From: Actinoplanes solisilvae
GTDB lineage: Bacteria > Actinomycetota > Actinomycetes > Mycobacteriales > Micromonosporaceae
DNA length: 64,000 nucleotides
NCBI RefSeq assembly: GCF_003999975.1
Contig: NZ_RJAC01000028.1
Span: 30,534-94,533, forward strand
Reading direction: 5' to 3'
Numbering within the stretch: position 1 is the stretch's first letter; every line of letters starts with the position of its first letter. This document shows, piece after piece, positions 23,236 through 31,281 of the stretch. The translations under genes and the position numbers were made by a program. The notes beneath the pieces are model-generated. The model saw only the letters and a list, made by a program, of their open reading frames with translations. It was not told where the DNA came from and made no database searches.

Positions 23236-25524
23236 GTGGCAAACGTCCAGCGCGCACCCGTGAGATACGTCCTGGCCACCACCGTCGTCACCCTGCTGGG
23301 GGCGCTCTGGTTCCTGACCCGCCCCGGGCCGGACGCCGTCGCGTACCTCTTCATGCCGGTCGGCGGGGTGGCCGGCATCAGCTCCGTCGTCGCTCTCCTG
23401 CGCGGCGGCCGGCTCCAGCCGGGCGCCCGCCGGTTCTGGCGGCTGCTGCTGTTCGCCGTAGCCGCACTGACCATCTCGTACGCCTGGCTGGCCGTTCTCG
23501 CCTTCCGCCAGTCGCCCGAGTTGCCCGCGCTGCCGGTCGGTGCCGCCGCCCCGGCCGGTCTGGGCCTGATCGTCGCCATGTGGGCGGTCGGGCGCGTGCC
23601 GCTCGGCATCCAAGGTCGCGTTGAGCGTCGCAAGCAGCTCGTCGACCGCGCGATCGCCTTCGTCGGTGGCGGTGCCCTGATGTGGGGCTATGGCCTGGCG
23701 CCTCTGATCCTGTCGCCGGGCGGGTGGACCACTCAGTCCGTCGCGCTGATCGGCCTGACCTTCCTGCTCGGCCTCGGCGCCATCGTGAAGGTCTCGTACA
23801 TCGGCGGCGGCCCGGTCGACCGGGTGGCGCTGCGGCTGATCGCCGCGGCGGCGATCGTCGCGGCCGGGGTGGCGATGCTCGCCCTACACGGCCACGAGGG
23901 CGTCCTGCTGGCCCAGGCGGTCGTCATGCCGGCGGCCTTCCTGTTCGCGGCCGGCGCCGCGCACCAGCAGTGGCGATCGGCCGGGTCCCGCACCCGCCGG
24001 GCCAACGTGTGGCTGCCCTACCTGTCCGTGCTCGCCATCGACCTGGCCCTGCTCGGCGTTCTGCGCGACGGGCTCGCCTGGCCCGACCGCATCGTCATCG
24101 TCGCCGTTGTCGTGCTCACCGCCCTGATCGCGGTTCGCCAGCTCGTGGCCAGCCGCGAGAACCGTCGCCTGATGAGCGAGAAGCACAGCACCGAGGAGCG
24201 GCTGCGTCACGAGGTCACCCACGACGGGCTCACCGGCCTGGCCAACCGCGGCCTGTTCCGCGAGCGGGTCGTCGCGGCGATCGCCGCCGGCGGGACGACC
24301 GTGCTGCTGGTCGACCTCGACGACTTCAAGACCGTGAACGACTCGCTCGGCCACGACGTCGGCGACGAGCTGCTGGTCGCGGTGGCCGATGCCCTGCGCG
24401 GCGCGGTCGGGCCGGACGCCCTCGCGGCCCGCCTCGGTGGCGACGAGTTCGGCGTACTCCTGCCGGGCGCTTCGTGTATTGGTAGCCCAGCTTCCGGGGA
24501 GGCCGTCGCGGACCGGCTCCTGCAAGCGCTCGAAGAGCCGATCGGCGCCCACCGCCTGCTCACCCACGCCAGCGTCGGCATCGCGTCGGCGGCCCCCGGC
24601 ACCGGTCTCGACGTCGTGCTGCGGCACGCCGACATCGCCATGTACGCCGCCAAGCAGCGCGGCAAGGCCAACCGGGTGCGCTACGCCGAGGGCATGGAGC
24701 AGCCGGTGCTCGCCCAGGCCCGGCTCGGCGGCGAGCTGCGCAGCGCGCTCGACGCCGGCGAGTTCCGGGTGCACTACCAGCCGATCATCGAGCTCGACAC
24801 CGGCCGCATGCTGGGCATCGAGGCCCTCGTCCGCCGCCAGGACCCGGCCCGCGGCCAGGTCGCGCCGGGCGAGTTCATCCCGGCCGCCGAGGCCACCGGG
24901 CTGATCGTGCCGCTCGGCCGGTTCGTGCTGCGCGAGGCCTGCCGCCAGGCCGCCGCGTGGATCGCGCAGTTCGGCCCCGAATCCGTGCTGCGGATCGCGC
25001 CGAACGTATCGGCCCGCCAGCTGCACGACCCCGACTTCGTCGACGACGTGCGGGCCGCCCTGGCCGAGTCGGGCCTGCCCGCCGACCGCCTGGTGCTCGA
25101 GCTGACCGAGTCGGCCGTGCTGCGCGGCAAGCAGATCTCGCGCACCCTGCACGAGCTGCACGCGATGGGCGTACGGCTGGCTCTCGACGATTTCGGGACC
25201 GGCGAGTCGTCACTGAGCCTGCTGCGGTCCTTCCCGGCCTCGATCATCAAGCTGGACAAGTCATTCGTGGACGGCATCGAATGTGACACGCCCGGCACCC
25301 CCGCCGCCGACGCGCGCCAGGCCGTGGCCCGCGCGGTCGTGCAACTGGCCGGGGCACTGGGCCTGGAGACAGTGGCCGAGGGCATCGAGAGCCAGGAGCA
25401 GGCCGACCGTCTGCGCCACCTCGGATACACCGTCGGGCAGGGCTATCACCTGGCCCGCCCGATGCCACCCGAGCGGATGACCGAGCTGCTGGCCCGCTCG
25501 AACGCCGCGGCGCTTAGGGTTTGA
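23236..25524 (+). CDS. membrane GGDEF-EAL cyclic-di-GMP protein
   Basis: A 762-aa protein. About ten hydrophobic segments (residues 10-300) form an N-terminal membrane sensor. A GGDEF domain (about 325-495) has an intact catalytic GGDEF at 401-405; the four residues at the inhibitory-site position (GPDA) do not make RxxD, so product inhibition there is unlikely. An EAL domain (about 505-762) keeps the catalytic series: EAL at 529-531, NVSARQL, ELTES, DDFGTG, KLDKSFV, AEGIE and GQGY. Both synthesis and hydrolysis of cyclic-di-GMP are therefore possible. Start GTG 23236 has GCGGGG just upstream but no strong site. It is similar in layout to CdgA/RmdB-type proteins of actinomycetes. Confidence 0.92.
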   Translation: MANVQRAPVRYVLATTVVTLLGALWFLTRPGPDAVAYLFMPVGGVAGISSVVALLRGGRLQPGARRFWRLLLFAVAALTISYAWLAVLAFRQSPELPALPVGAAAPAGLGLIVAMWAVGRVPLGIQGRVERRKQLVDRAIAFVGGGALMWGYGLAPLILSPGGWTTQSVALIGLTFLLGLGAIVKVSYIGGGPVDRVALRLIAAAAIVAAGVAMLALHGHEGVLLAQAVVMPAAFLFAAGAAHQQWRSAGSRTRRANVWLPYLSVLAIDLALLGVLRDGLAWPDRIVIVAVVVLTALIAVRQLVASRENRRLMSEKHSTEERLRHEVTHDGLTGLANRGLFRERVVAAIAAGGTTVLLVDLDDFKTVNDSLGHDVGDELLVAVADALRGAVGPDALAARLGGDEFGVLLPGASCIGSPASGEAVADRLLQALEEPIGAHRLLTHASVGIASAAPGTGLDVVLRHADIAMYAAKQRGKANRVRYAEGMEQPVLAQARLGGELRSALDAGEFRVHYQPIIELDTGRMLGIEALVRRQDPARGQVAPGEFIPAAEATGLIVPLGRFVLREACRQAAAWIAQFGPESVLRIAPNVSARQLHDPDFVDDVRAALAESGLPADRLVLELTESAVLRGKQISRTLHELHAMGVRLALDDFGTGESSLSLLRSFPASIIKLDKSFVDGIECDTPGTPAADARQAVARAVVQLAGALGLETVAEGIESQEQADRLRHLGYTVGQGYHLARPMPPERMTELLARSNAAALRV

Positions 25525-25526
25525 CG

Positions 25527-26033
25527 ATGGACACAGCGGACGACGGCACGCGCACGGCGCGGTCCCTCACCGGCTGGCTGGAGGCAGTGCACTTCGCCGA
25601 GCTCAGCAACGACCAGGCCACCGTACGCATCCTGGAGGCGATCGCCGCGTGGGGCGAGCACCAGGGCTGGCGGGTCTACCGTCGCGCACCCAGCGTGTTC
25701 CCGCTGCCACCCCCGCTGCGCGGCCACTCGGTGCTCGACGTCGCCTGCGCCCGCCCCGACGGCCCGCCGATCGCCATCGAGATCGACCGGCTCGACCGCC
25801 CCCGTACGGTCGACAAGCTGCTCGCCGAGGCGGCCGCCGGGCGGGTCGCGATCTGGGTACGGTGGGGCGCCGGCCCCTTCACCCCGCCGCCCCTGCCGGT
25901 GCACATGGTGGTTCGCGCGGCTGCCCGCCGCTCCGGCACCTGGCACACCGTCGCCGACCGCCCGCCGCCGAGCCACTCGGCCGCCCCGATCGAGACCTCC
26001 ACCCCCGAGGAGCTTCCGTGGAACAGCGAGTGA
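25527..26033 (+). CDS. uncharacterised protein, possible PD-(D/E)xK-like fold
   Basis: A 168-aa protein, first of a tightly packed three-gene set, starting 2 bp after the GGDEF-EAL stop. Its core (SVLDVACARPDGPPIAIEID, then RTVDKLLAEAAAGRVAIWVR) shows the order Asp, Glu-x-Asp, Lys, hydrophobic strand. That order is reminiscent of nuclease-fold proteins, but no complete motif is certain. The C-terminal 35 residues are Pro/Ser-rich. I would not assign a function. The next gene overlaps it by 16 bp, so the set is translated as a unit. Confidence 0.6.
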   Translation: MDTADDGTRTARSLTGWLEAVHFAELSNDQATVRILEAIAAWGEHQGWRVYRRAPSVFPLPPPLRGHSVLDVACARPDGPPIAIEIDRLDRPRTVDKLLAEAAAGRVAIWVRWGAGPFTPPPLPVHMVVRAAARRSGTWHTVADRPPPSHSAAPIETSTPEELPWNSE

Positions 26034-26893
26034 CCGAGTCGCCGCAGCGACGAGCCTGGCGCGTGACCGAGCCGATCCACGCCATGATCTATTTCGCGCC
26101 CGAGGCTCCCTCCCGGTACGGGGCTCTCGGCATCGGCCCGCAGGACGGCTACTTCGCCTCCCGTGCCGCCGCGTTCGGCGCGTGCGGTCCCGGCGTCGTG
26201 GCCGCCACCTTCTACAACTTCAACCCCGACCTCGTCGCCCGTGCGCTGCCGGCAGCCTGGGAGGTGACCACCCCCGAGGCGATGATCGCGGCGCGTCTGT
26301 CGGCAGTGGACGCCGCGTTGACCCGCGGTCTCGGTGCCGACGTCCTCGCCTCCGCGGCTGTTGTCGAGGCCGCGGAACTGGCCCGCAAAGCCGCCGAATC
26401 CGCGACCGCCTGGCCGTACGGCCGTCCGCTGTTCGCCGCGCACGCCGAGCTGCCCTGGCCCGACGAGCCCCACCTCGTGCTCTGGCACGCCCAGACACTC
26501 CTACGCGAGTTCCGCGGCGACGGCCACGTGGCGACACTGGTCGCCGCGGGCATCAGCGGCATCGAGGCCCTGGTGCTGCACGTCGCCACCGGCCAGACCG
26601 ACGAGCGCTTCCTGCGGGTCAGCCGGGGCTGGCGCCGGGAGGCGTGGGCCGAGGCGGTCGACGCCTTGCGCTCCCGCGGCCTGCTCGACGTCGACGGCGC
26701 GTTCACCGACGCGGGGCGCTCGCTGCGCGCCGAGGTCGAGGCGGCCACCGACCGGCTCGCGCAGCCCGCCTACGACGCGCTCGGCGAGGCCGGCTGTGAA
26801 CGGCTCGCCGAACTCACCCGTCCGCTCAGCCGCACCCTCGTCAAGGTCGGCATGCTGAACCCGCGCCTGCCCGGTGCCCAGGAGGCCGCATGA
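26018..26893 (+). CDS. SCO6745/SalK-like protein
   Basis: A 291-aa all-helical protein of the actinobacterial family typified by SCO6745. Recognisable stretches are RAWRVTEPIHAMIYFAPEA, FASRAAAFGACGPGVVAATF, YNFNPDLVARALPAAWEVTT and the C-terminal winged-helix-like part (RGLLDVDGAFTDAGRSLRAE, then LTRPLSRTLVKVG). The family has a SalK-like helix-turn-helix fold, but a DNA target or enzymatic role is not known to me. GTG 26018 follows GAGGAG; GTG 26030, overlapping the upstream stop, is the alternative. It ends in ATGA overlap with the next gene. Confidence 0.75.
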   Translation: MEQRVTESPQRRAWRVTEPIHAMIYFAPEAPSRYGALGIGPQDGYFASRAAAFGACGPGVVAATFYNFNPDLVARALPAAWEVTTPEAMIAARLSAVDAALTRGLGADVLASAAVVEAAELARKAAESATAWPYGRPLFAAHAELPWPDEPHLVLWHAQTLLREFRGDGHVATLVAAGISGIEALVLHVATGQTDERFLRVSRGWRREAWAEAVDALRSRGLLDVDGAFTDAGRSLRAEVEAATDRLAQPAYDALGEAGCERLAELTRPLSRTLVKVGMLNPRLPGAQEAA

Positions 26894-27666
26894 CAACCGC
26901 CGAGATCGGGCACCCGCCGGCCTGGTGGGCCGAGCTTCTCGGCGCCGGCGACCGCTTCGACGCGGCCTCGGTCGCCGAAGGCCTCAGCGACGAGATCATC
27001 CCCAGGATCACGTCCCGGCTGCTGCGGCGCGAGGCCGAGCTGGCCGCCGACGCCGTCGTGCGCCATTTGCGCCGCCCGGCCGTGGCCGAACTGTCCTCCC
27101 GCTCCGCGCAGGCCGTCGATCGGCTGCGGGCCACGGTCGCCCGTCTCGACGAGCGCGCGTCGGCCGGAAATGGCCTCGACGAGGCGTACGCCCTCTGCCT
27201 GGTCCTACGGGGCGAATACGCCGAGGGGACAGCCCTGGCGTCCCGGTTCGTGCCGACGGCGCCGCTGCTGAAGGTGGTCGTCGAGGGCCTGCGGCTGGAA
27301 CGCTTCGACAAGAGCCTCGCCCTGCGGTTGATGCGCGCGGGCCAGAGCCCGACGGCCGCGGTGCGTTCCGGCCTGGCCGTCGGACGCTACGGCTGGTGGC
27401 CGTCCTGGCTGCTGACGATCGTGGCGGAACGGTCGCTGGCCGGCACCCTCGACGAGCCGGCGATCCGGGCGCTGGACCAGTGCGCCTACGCCGAACTGAC
27501 CCCGACCCAGGCCCGCGTGGCCCGCCGCCTGCTGGCCGGCGACGCCGACCTGGTCGAGTCAACCGCCCAGCGGCTGGAAAGCCTGGGCGCTTTCGCAGCC
27601 GCCGGCAAACTCCGCGCCGGCGACCTGACCGCGGTCGCTCTCGCCGCGCGCATGGTTCCGCTGTAG
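26890..27666 (+). CDS. uncharacterised helical protein
   Basis: A 258-aa protein predicted to be almost entirely alpha-helical, with repeated Leu/Ala/Arg-rich helices (DRLRATVARLDERASAG; LRLERFDKSLALRLMRAGQS) and one tryptophan-rich turn (RYGWWPSWLLTIV). There are no membrane helices, signal peptide or recognisable motif. The ATG overlaps the previous stop, making it the third member of a translationally coupled set with the SCO6745-like protein. Function unknown; a partner or scaffold for the two upstream proteins is the simplest contextual guess. Confidence 0.65.
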   Translation: MTTAEIGHPPAWWAELLGAGDRFDAASVAEGLSDEIIPRITSRLLRREAELAADAVVRHLRRPAVAELSSRSAQAVDRLRATVARLDERASAGNGLDEAYALCLVLRGEYAEGTALASRFVPTAPLLKVVVEGLRLERFDKSLALRLMRAGQSPTAAVRSGLAVGRYGWWPSWLLTIVAERSLAGTLDEPAIRALDQCAYAELTPTQARVARRLLAGDADLVESTAQRLESLGAFAAAGKLRAGDLTAVALAARMVPL

Positions 27667-27718
27667 ACCGGCATGGCTACCGCCGCCCAGGATGGGTGTC
27701 GCGGAGTAACCTAGGCGC

Positions 27719-28145
27719 ATGCCGTTGATCGGAAAGTTCAGCTCCCCGATCCGTGGGGGCGTGTTCTACGTCGGTGCGGACGGAGCGGTCGGCGAGGACC
27801 CGGGAGACAGCGAAGACCATCCTCTGCTGGAGATCTGGCCTGCCCTGGTCATCGTCAATGTGGAGAACGGCGGCTTGGGGTGAAACCCGCATCCGGATCG
27901 CCTCCACCACTACCGACGACCCGGTGGGGCCGGCCGTCTTCGATGGAACGCTCCACATCGCCGACGGACGCCTGCGGATCGGTGACGCCACGGACGAGAC
28001 GGTGGTCTGGCTGTCGGTTCCGCCGGGCGAACTTCGGGTGCGGCTGCACGTCAGCGACGCCGGGCCGGAGGTCCACCGGAGCCGGAAGTGGTGGTTGAGC
28101 GGATACCTTCCGAACCGGTTGGACATTGTCCTACCGGACCTGTGA
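27719..28145 (+). pseudogene. small gene split by a single-base frameshift
   Basis: ATG 27719 opens a good reading frame (MPLIGKFSSPIRGGVFYVGA, then LLEIWPALVIVNVENGG) that stops at TGA 27881. The next frame (+1) continues with equal coding quality: TRIRIASTTTDDPVGPAVFD, VVWLSVPPGELRVRLHVSDA and so on to TGA 28143-28145. Removing one G from the GGGG run at 27877-27880 restores a single 141-residue protein, reading NVENGGLGETRIRIAS across the join. The restored product is beta-rich and resembles small immunity or competence-type proteins, but I cannot name a family. A sequencing error in the G run would also explain it. Confidence 0.72.
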
Positions 28146-28151
28146 CCTTAA

Positions 28152-28177
28152 GGCTGCGTGGCTGCGTGGCTGCGTGG
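28152..28177. repeat. 8-bp tandem repeat GGCTGCGT, three copies
   Basis: Three perfect units (28152, 28160, 28168) plus GG fill most of the 38-bp gap between the frameshifted gene and the convergent ATPase gene. Confidence 0.8.
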
Positions 28178-28183
28178 TGGCGG

Positions 28184-29656
28184 TCAGGCGTACAGGCGGT
28201 CGAGGCTGACGAGACGGATCCGGTCCTCCGTTGCGGCGGCGGTAATCAGCTCGTCGGTGAAGCCAGCTCCGCCGTAAAGGGTCAGCACCGTGGATTCGGT
28301 GTCGTACCCCTTCGGCCGCAGCAGGTCGCGGGCGGTTGCCAGGCGATCGAGGTGATGGTGGCCGATGACCTCGCCCCACTTGACCTCGCCCAGCGACAGG
28401 ATGCGCCGAGGGCTGTTCGACTGTTGCGCGGCCAGCGCGACCACGTCTATCTCTATTTGCGTGCGGTTCGCCGGGTCGTTGACCGTGCCGGATCCGACCT
28501 CGGACGGCTGCTCGGCGAAGAGAGCGCCGCCCGCCTCCAAGGCGAAGGCGCGGCACAACGACTCGAAATGCGGACCGACGACCTGCGTCAGGAATGTCTG
28601 CCGGGTTGACGTCCAGACCTGCTCAGCTCGATGGATCTCCAGTTCGGCCCAGCGCTTACGCATGATCGCCTCGTAGAATGTGATCAGCGGCTCCACTATC
28701 CGGTAGCGGGATCGACCCGGCCGGAACATGTCCGGTTTGCGGGCTATCAGCGCGCAGTCCTCCAGCACGTTGAGCGGGTGCGTGATCTGGTCGGATTTCC
28801 GGCCGATGAAACTGGCGATGCCGCCGTTCGTGTTGTTGCCGGCGGCGATCGCGGCCAGCACCGAGTGATACAGCGCCGGATCACGGATGGCCGACTCTTC
28901 CGCCAGCAGATACCGAGCTTCGCGGAACAGCGGCGTCTGCGGATTCAACACGGTTCGGACGACCCACGTGTCAAAGTCGTGGATTGAGGCCGGGGTGTCT
29001 CCCTGGGTGAACTCATAGCGGTAGGCGGGGGTGCCGCCGACGACAGCGTTCACCAGAACCGCGAGCCGGGGATCGGTGATGCCCCAGAACTCCGCCGACT
29101 CGCGATGCGGAAACGGCTGAACGACGAGCTCGAGGCTGGCCCGGCCGCGCAACGGTGCCTGCCCGGCCAGAAGGCCTCCCATCACCGACATCGCTGACCC
29201 GCACAGCACCAGCCGCGCGGAACTCGTCCGGCCGCTGCCGCCGGGGCCGAGCTCGCGCTGAATGATCGACGGCAGCGCCGGCGAAGCCTTGGACAGAAAC
29301 GGGAACTCGTCGATGGCGACGGCCGTCGGCCGATCGCTGACACTGCGGAACAGGTGCGCGATGGCGTCGTTCCAGTCCCGGAAAGGCGCCTCGATGAACT
29401 GGCGTGTATGCCGCGACAGCGCCTCGGAGAACAACCGGAGCGACTCGGCCTCGGTGGCCTCCGTGGCCGCGAAGTACATGCCTCCGGCCGCCTCGGTGAT
29501 CGCCTGCAACAGGAAACTCTTGCCCTGCCTGCGCCGCCCGCTGACCACGCCCAGCGAGGCGCCACCTTGGGTGGCCGCCGTGGGCCTGGTAGCGAAGGCC
29601 GCGAGTCCGTTCCATTCACGGTCACGGCCGAAGATCCGCGGCGGCTTGCTCAGCAA
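28184..29656 (-). CDS. AAA/STAND-like ATPase with DUF234 (nuclease-fold) domain
   Basis: A 490-aa protein of the archaeal-type ATPase-DUF234 family. Walker A is GRRRQGKSFLL (residues 40-50) and Walker B VAIDEFPFL (113-121); the sensor arginines and a winged-helix region lie in the middle (NTNGGIASFIGRKSDQITHP). The C-terminal DUF234 domain (about 330-480) has the spaced acidic pair and lysine of a restriction-endonuclease-like fold (QIEIDVVAL, LGEVKWGE). Family members are scattered by horizontal transfer and their role is unsettled; DNA or defence-related activity is suspected. TTG start at 29656 has GGAGG at 6 bases. An elaborate repeat element lies just upstream. Confidence 0.85.
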   Translation of the reverse strand: MLSKPPRIFGRDREWNGLAAFATRPTAATQGGASLGVVSGRRRQGKSFLLQAITEAAGGMYFAATEATEAESLRLFSEALSRHTRQFIEAPFRDWNDAIAHLFRSVSDRPTAVAIDEFPFLSKASPALPSIIQRELGPGGSGRTSSARLVLCGSAMSVMGGLLAGQAPLRGRASLELVVQPFPHRESAEFWGITDPRLAVLVNAVVGGTPAYRYEFTQGDTPASIHDFDTWVVRTVLNPQTPLFREARYLLAEESAIRDPALYHSVLAAIAAGNNTNGGIASFIGRKSDQITHPLNVLEDCALIARKPDMFRPGRSRYRIVEPLITFYEAIMRKRWAELEIHRAEQVWTSTRQTFLTQVVGPHFESLCRAFALEAGGALFAEQPSEVGSGTVNDPANRTQIEIDVVALAAQQSNSPRRILSLGEVKWGEVIGHHHLDRLATARDLLRPKGYDTESTVLTLYGGAGFTDELITAAATEDRIRLVSLDRLYA

Positions 29657-29682
29657 GATAGGCCTCCAGTGTTGCCCAGGTC

Positions 29683-29715
29683 ACAGAAGTATAGTTCCCG
29701 GAAGTATACTTCTGT
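29683..29715. promoter_or_regulatory. operator-like element: three GAAGTATA half-sites
   Basis: A perfect 11-bp inverted repeat, ACAGAAGTATA (29683-29693) and TATACTTCTGT (29705-29715), flanks 11 bases. The inner sequence supplies another half-site, so GAAGTATACTTC (29701-29712) is itself a 12-bp perfect palindrome. Two direct and one inverted copies of GAAGTATA result. The element lies 27-59 bp upstream of the ATPase-DUF234 start, overlapping where its -10/-35 region should be, and is strikingly AT-rich for this genome. Confidence 0.7.
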
Positions 29716-29716
29716 A

Positions 29717-30002
29717 AGCGACGCGCTGGTCAGGCGCTCCGACCAGAACTCCGAGCCGCCGGCCGCAGGTCAGGCTCCCTTGAGAATGCCCCCTTGAAGG
29801 GCGCGAAGCGTCCGGCCCGAACCGGCACAGTGCGGCTGCTTGACCCACCACCCAGCCCCGCCCAGGTGACGTGCAGACCACGGTGACCACAGCGCGGAAG
29901 CCGATCTACGCCCCGTCGGGGGATCATTCAGGCTGAGTTGCAATCAGAGCCGGGGGTGACCCAGGGTGACCCATTCCCTGGCCGTCACCGGCCACCATGC
30001 AA
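29717..30002. other. gene-free region
   Basis: I see no credible coding sequence between the ATPase promoter and the hairpin at 30003. Short frames here lack ribosome sites and coding bias. A direct repeat GGTGACCC occurs twice near 29955-29975. With the frameshifted gene and the DUF234 ATPase this makes 27.7-30.0 kb look like an accessory insertion. Confidence 0.4.
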
Positions 30003-30077
30003 GGCTGAGGCCGGGGTGGAATCTCATGGCAATGAGATGCTTTTTGTTTGGCCATGAATTTCACCCCGGCCTCAGCC
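30003..30077. terminator. nested stem-loop, 16-bp perfect outer arms
   Basis: GGCTGAGGCCGGGGTG (30003-30018) pairs perfectly with 30062-30077, with further weak pairing inward. Inside is a second hairpin, ATCTCAT (30021-30027) with ATGAGAT (30032-30038), followed by a T-rich stretch GCTTTTTGTTTGG. It lies 18 bp after the end of the leftward transporter operon, so it is the likely terminator. Size and nesting are unusual. Confidence 0.65.
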
Positions 30078-30095
30078 GTCAAAGCGCAAGAAAGC

Positions 30096-31241
30096 CTACG
30101 ACCCACCCTCGGTAAGGGTCACAGGAGCAGCCTGGAACCCGGCCCCGTTGACATCGATCCCAGCTCCCTTGGCCGCAGTAATGGCCTGGTTGATGTAGTC
30201 GTTGGTAAACGCCAACCCTTCAGGCGCCTTCTTGAGAACGGTGTCCCCGGTCTGGTTCTTGGTGGTCAGGGAGATGTCAACCGTCTGCTTCCAGTTGGCG
30301 TCGTCGATCACGCCGATGCCGCCCGTAGCCGGCCAGATCAGTTTGTTGACCTCGTTCATCTGCCAGAGCTGGTGGCTCTTGCCGAGCTTCGAGCCCTTCG
30401 CCACCACCAGATCACGGCACTTCTCCGCGTTGTCGCGGCAGAACGCCCACCCCTTGATGGTGCCGACCAGGAACTTCACCGTCTGTTGCTGATACCCGGG
30501 GTCGTTCAGCTTCTCGGTGTTCGCCCACACCGCGTCCTGCAGCATCGATGAGCCTTCGGCTTTCCAGTCGATGATGCTGAAGTCGTCCGCCGTGTAGAGC
30601 TTGCCCGTCGCCGGGTTCTTCGCTTCGAGCAGTTGGGCGTATTCGTTGTAGCTCATGGCCTGGGCCGCGTCGATTTCCTTCTTCAGCAGGGCCTGCATGT
30701 CGAACTGCTGCTGGACCAGCGTGACGTCCTTGCTGGGGTCGATCCCCGCTTTCGTCATGCCGGCGAACAGTTCGTACTCGTTGCCGAAGCCCCAGTTTCC
30801 GACCTTCTTGCCTTTCAGGTCGGCCGCCTTCGTGATGCCGCTGTCTTTCCACGCCACCTGATAGGTCCCCGAGCGCCCGAAGATCTGCCCCACGTCCGTG
30901 ATGCCCGCGCCCTGCTCGCGCGACGCCAGGGCCTTCGGCACCCAGGCGACCGCGTAGTCGGCTTTTCCTTGGGCCAGCACCGTCTGCGGCACGATGTCGA
31001 CGCCGCCTTCGAGGAGCTGCACGTCCAGCCCCTGCTCCTTGTAGAAGCCCTGGTCGACCGCGGCGATGTAGCCCGCGAACTGGGCCTGATAGAACCACTG
31101 GAGCTGAAGTTTGATGGGGGTCAGCGCGCCCCCGCTCCCGCCCGGTGCGGGCGTGACGCTCTGCGGGTCGGCCGTGCCGCAGCCGGCGAACAGCAGGGCA
31201 GAAGTTGCAGTGATAGCAGTAAATATCCGGAGTCGTCGCAT
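30096..31241 (-). CDS. ABC transporter substrate-binding lipoprotein, NMT1/THI5-like
   Basis: A 381-aa lipoprotein with lipobox LLFAGC (Cys21). The NMT1/THI5 fold is recognised by LQLQWFYQAQFAGYIAAVDQ, YKEQGLDVQLLEGG, YAVAWVPKALASREQGAGI and KVGNWGFGNEYELFAGMTKA. Proteins of this fold bind pyrimidine-like molecules, hydroxymethylpyrimidine, sulfonates or riboflavin precursors. Its position as the last gene of an operon encoding dihydropyrimidinase and ureidopropionase makes a pyrimidine, dihydropyrimidine or hydantoin the likely ligand. ATG 31241 has AGGAGGA upstream. It lies 40 bp after the permease gene. Confidence 0.92.
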   Translation of the reverse strand: MRRLRIFTAITATSALLFAGCGTADPQSVTPAPGGSGGALTPIKLQLQWFYQAQFAGYIAAVDQGFYKEQGLDVQLLEGGVDIVPQTVLAQGKADYAVAWVPKALASREQGAGITDVGQIFGRSGTYQVAWKDSGITKAADLKGKKVGNWGFGNEYELFAGMTKAGIDPSKDVTLVQQQFDMQALLKKEIDAAQAMSYNEYAQLLEAKNPATGKLYTADDFSIIDWKAEGSSMLQDAVWANTEKLNDPGYQQQTVKFLVGTIKGWAFCRDNAEKCRDLVVAKGSKLGKSHQLWQMNEVNKLIWPATGGIGVIDDANWKQTVDISLTTKNQTGDTVLKKAPEGLAFTNDYINQAITAAKGAGIDVNGAGFQAAPVTLTEGGS

Positions 31242-31281
31242 CGAGGTCCTCCTAGGAGAGAGAAAACGCGAATCGAAAGGC

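Noticed and set aside
29717..29927. Short minus-strand frames of 65-69 codons upstream of the ATPase gene.
   Set aside because: They have no ribosome site or coding bias, and two overlap each other in different frames.
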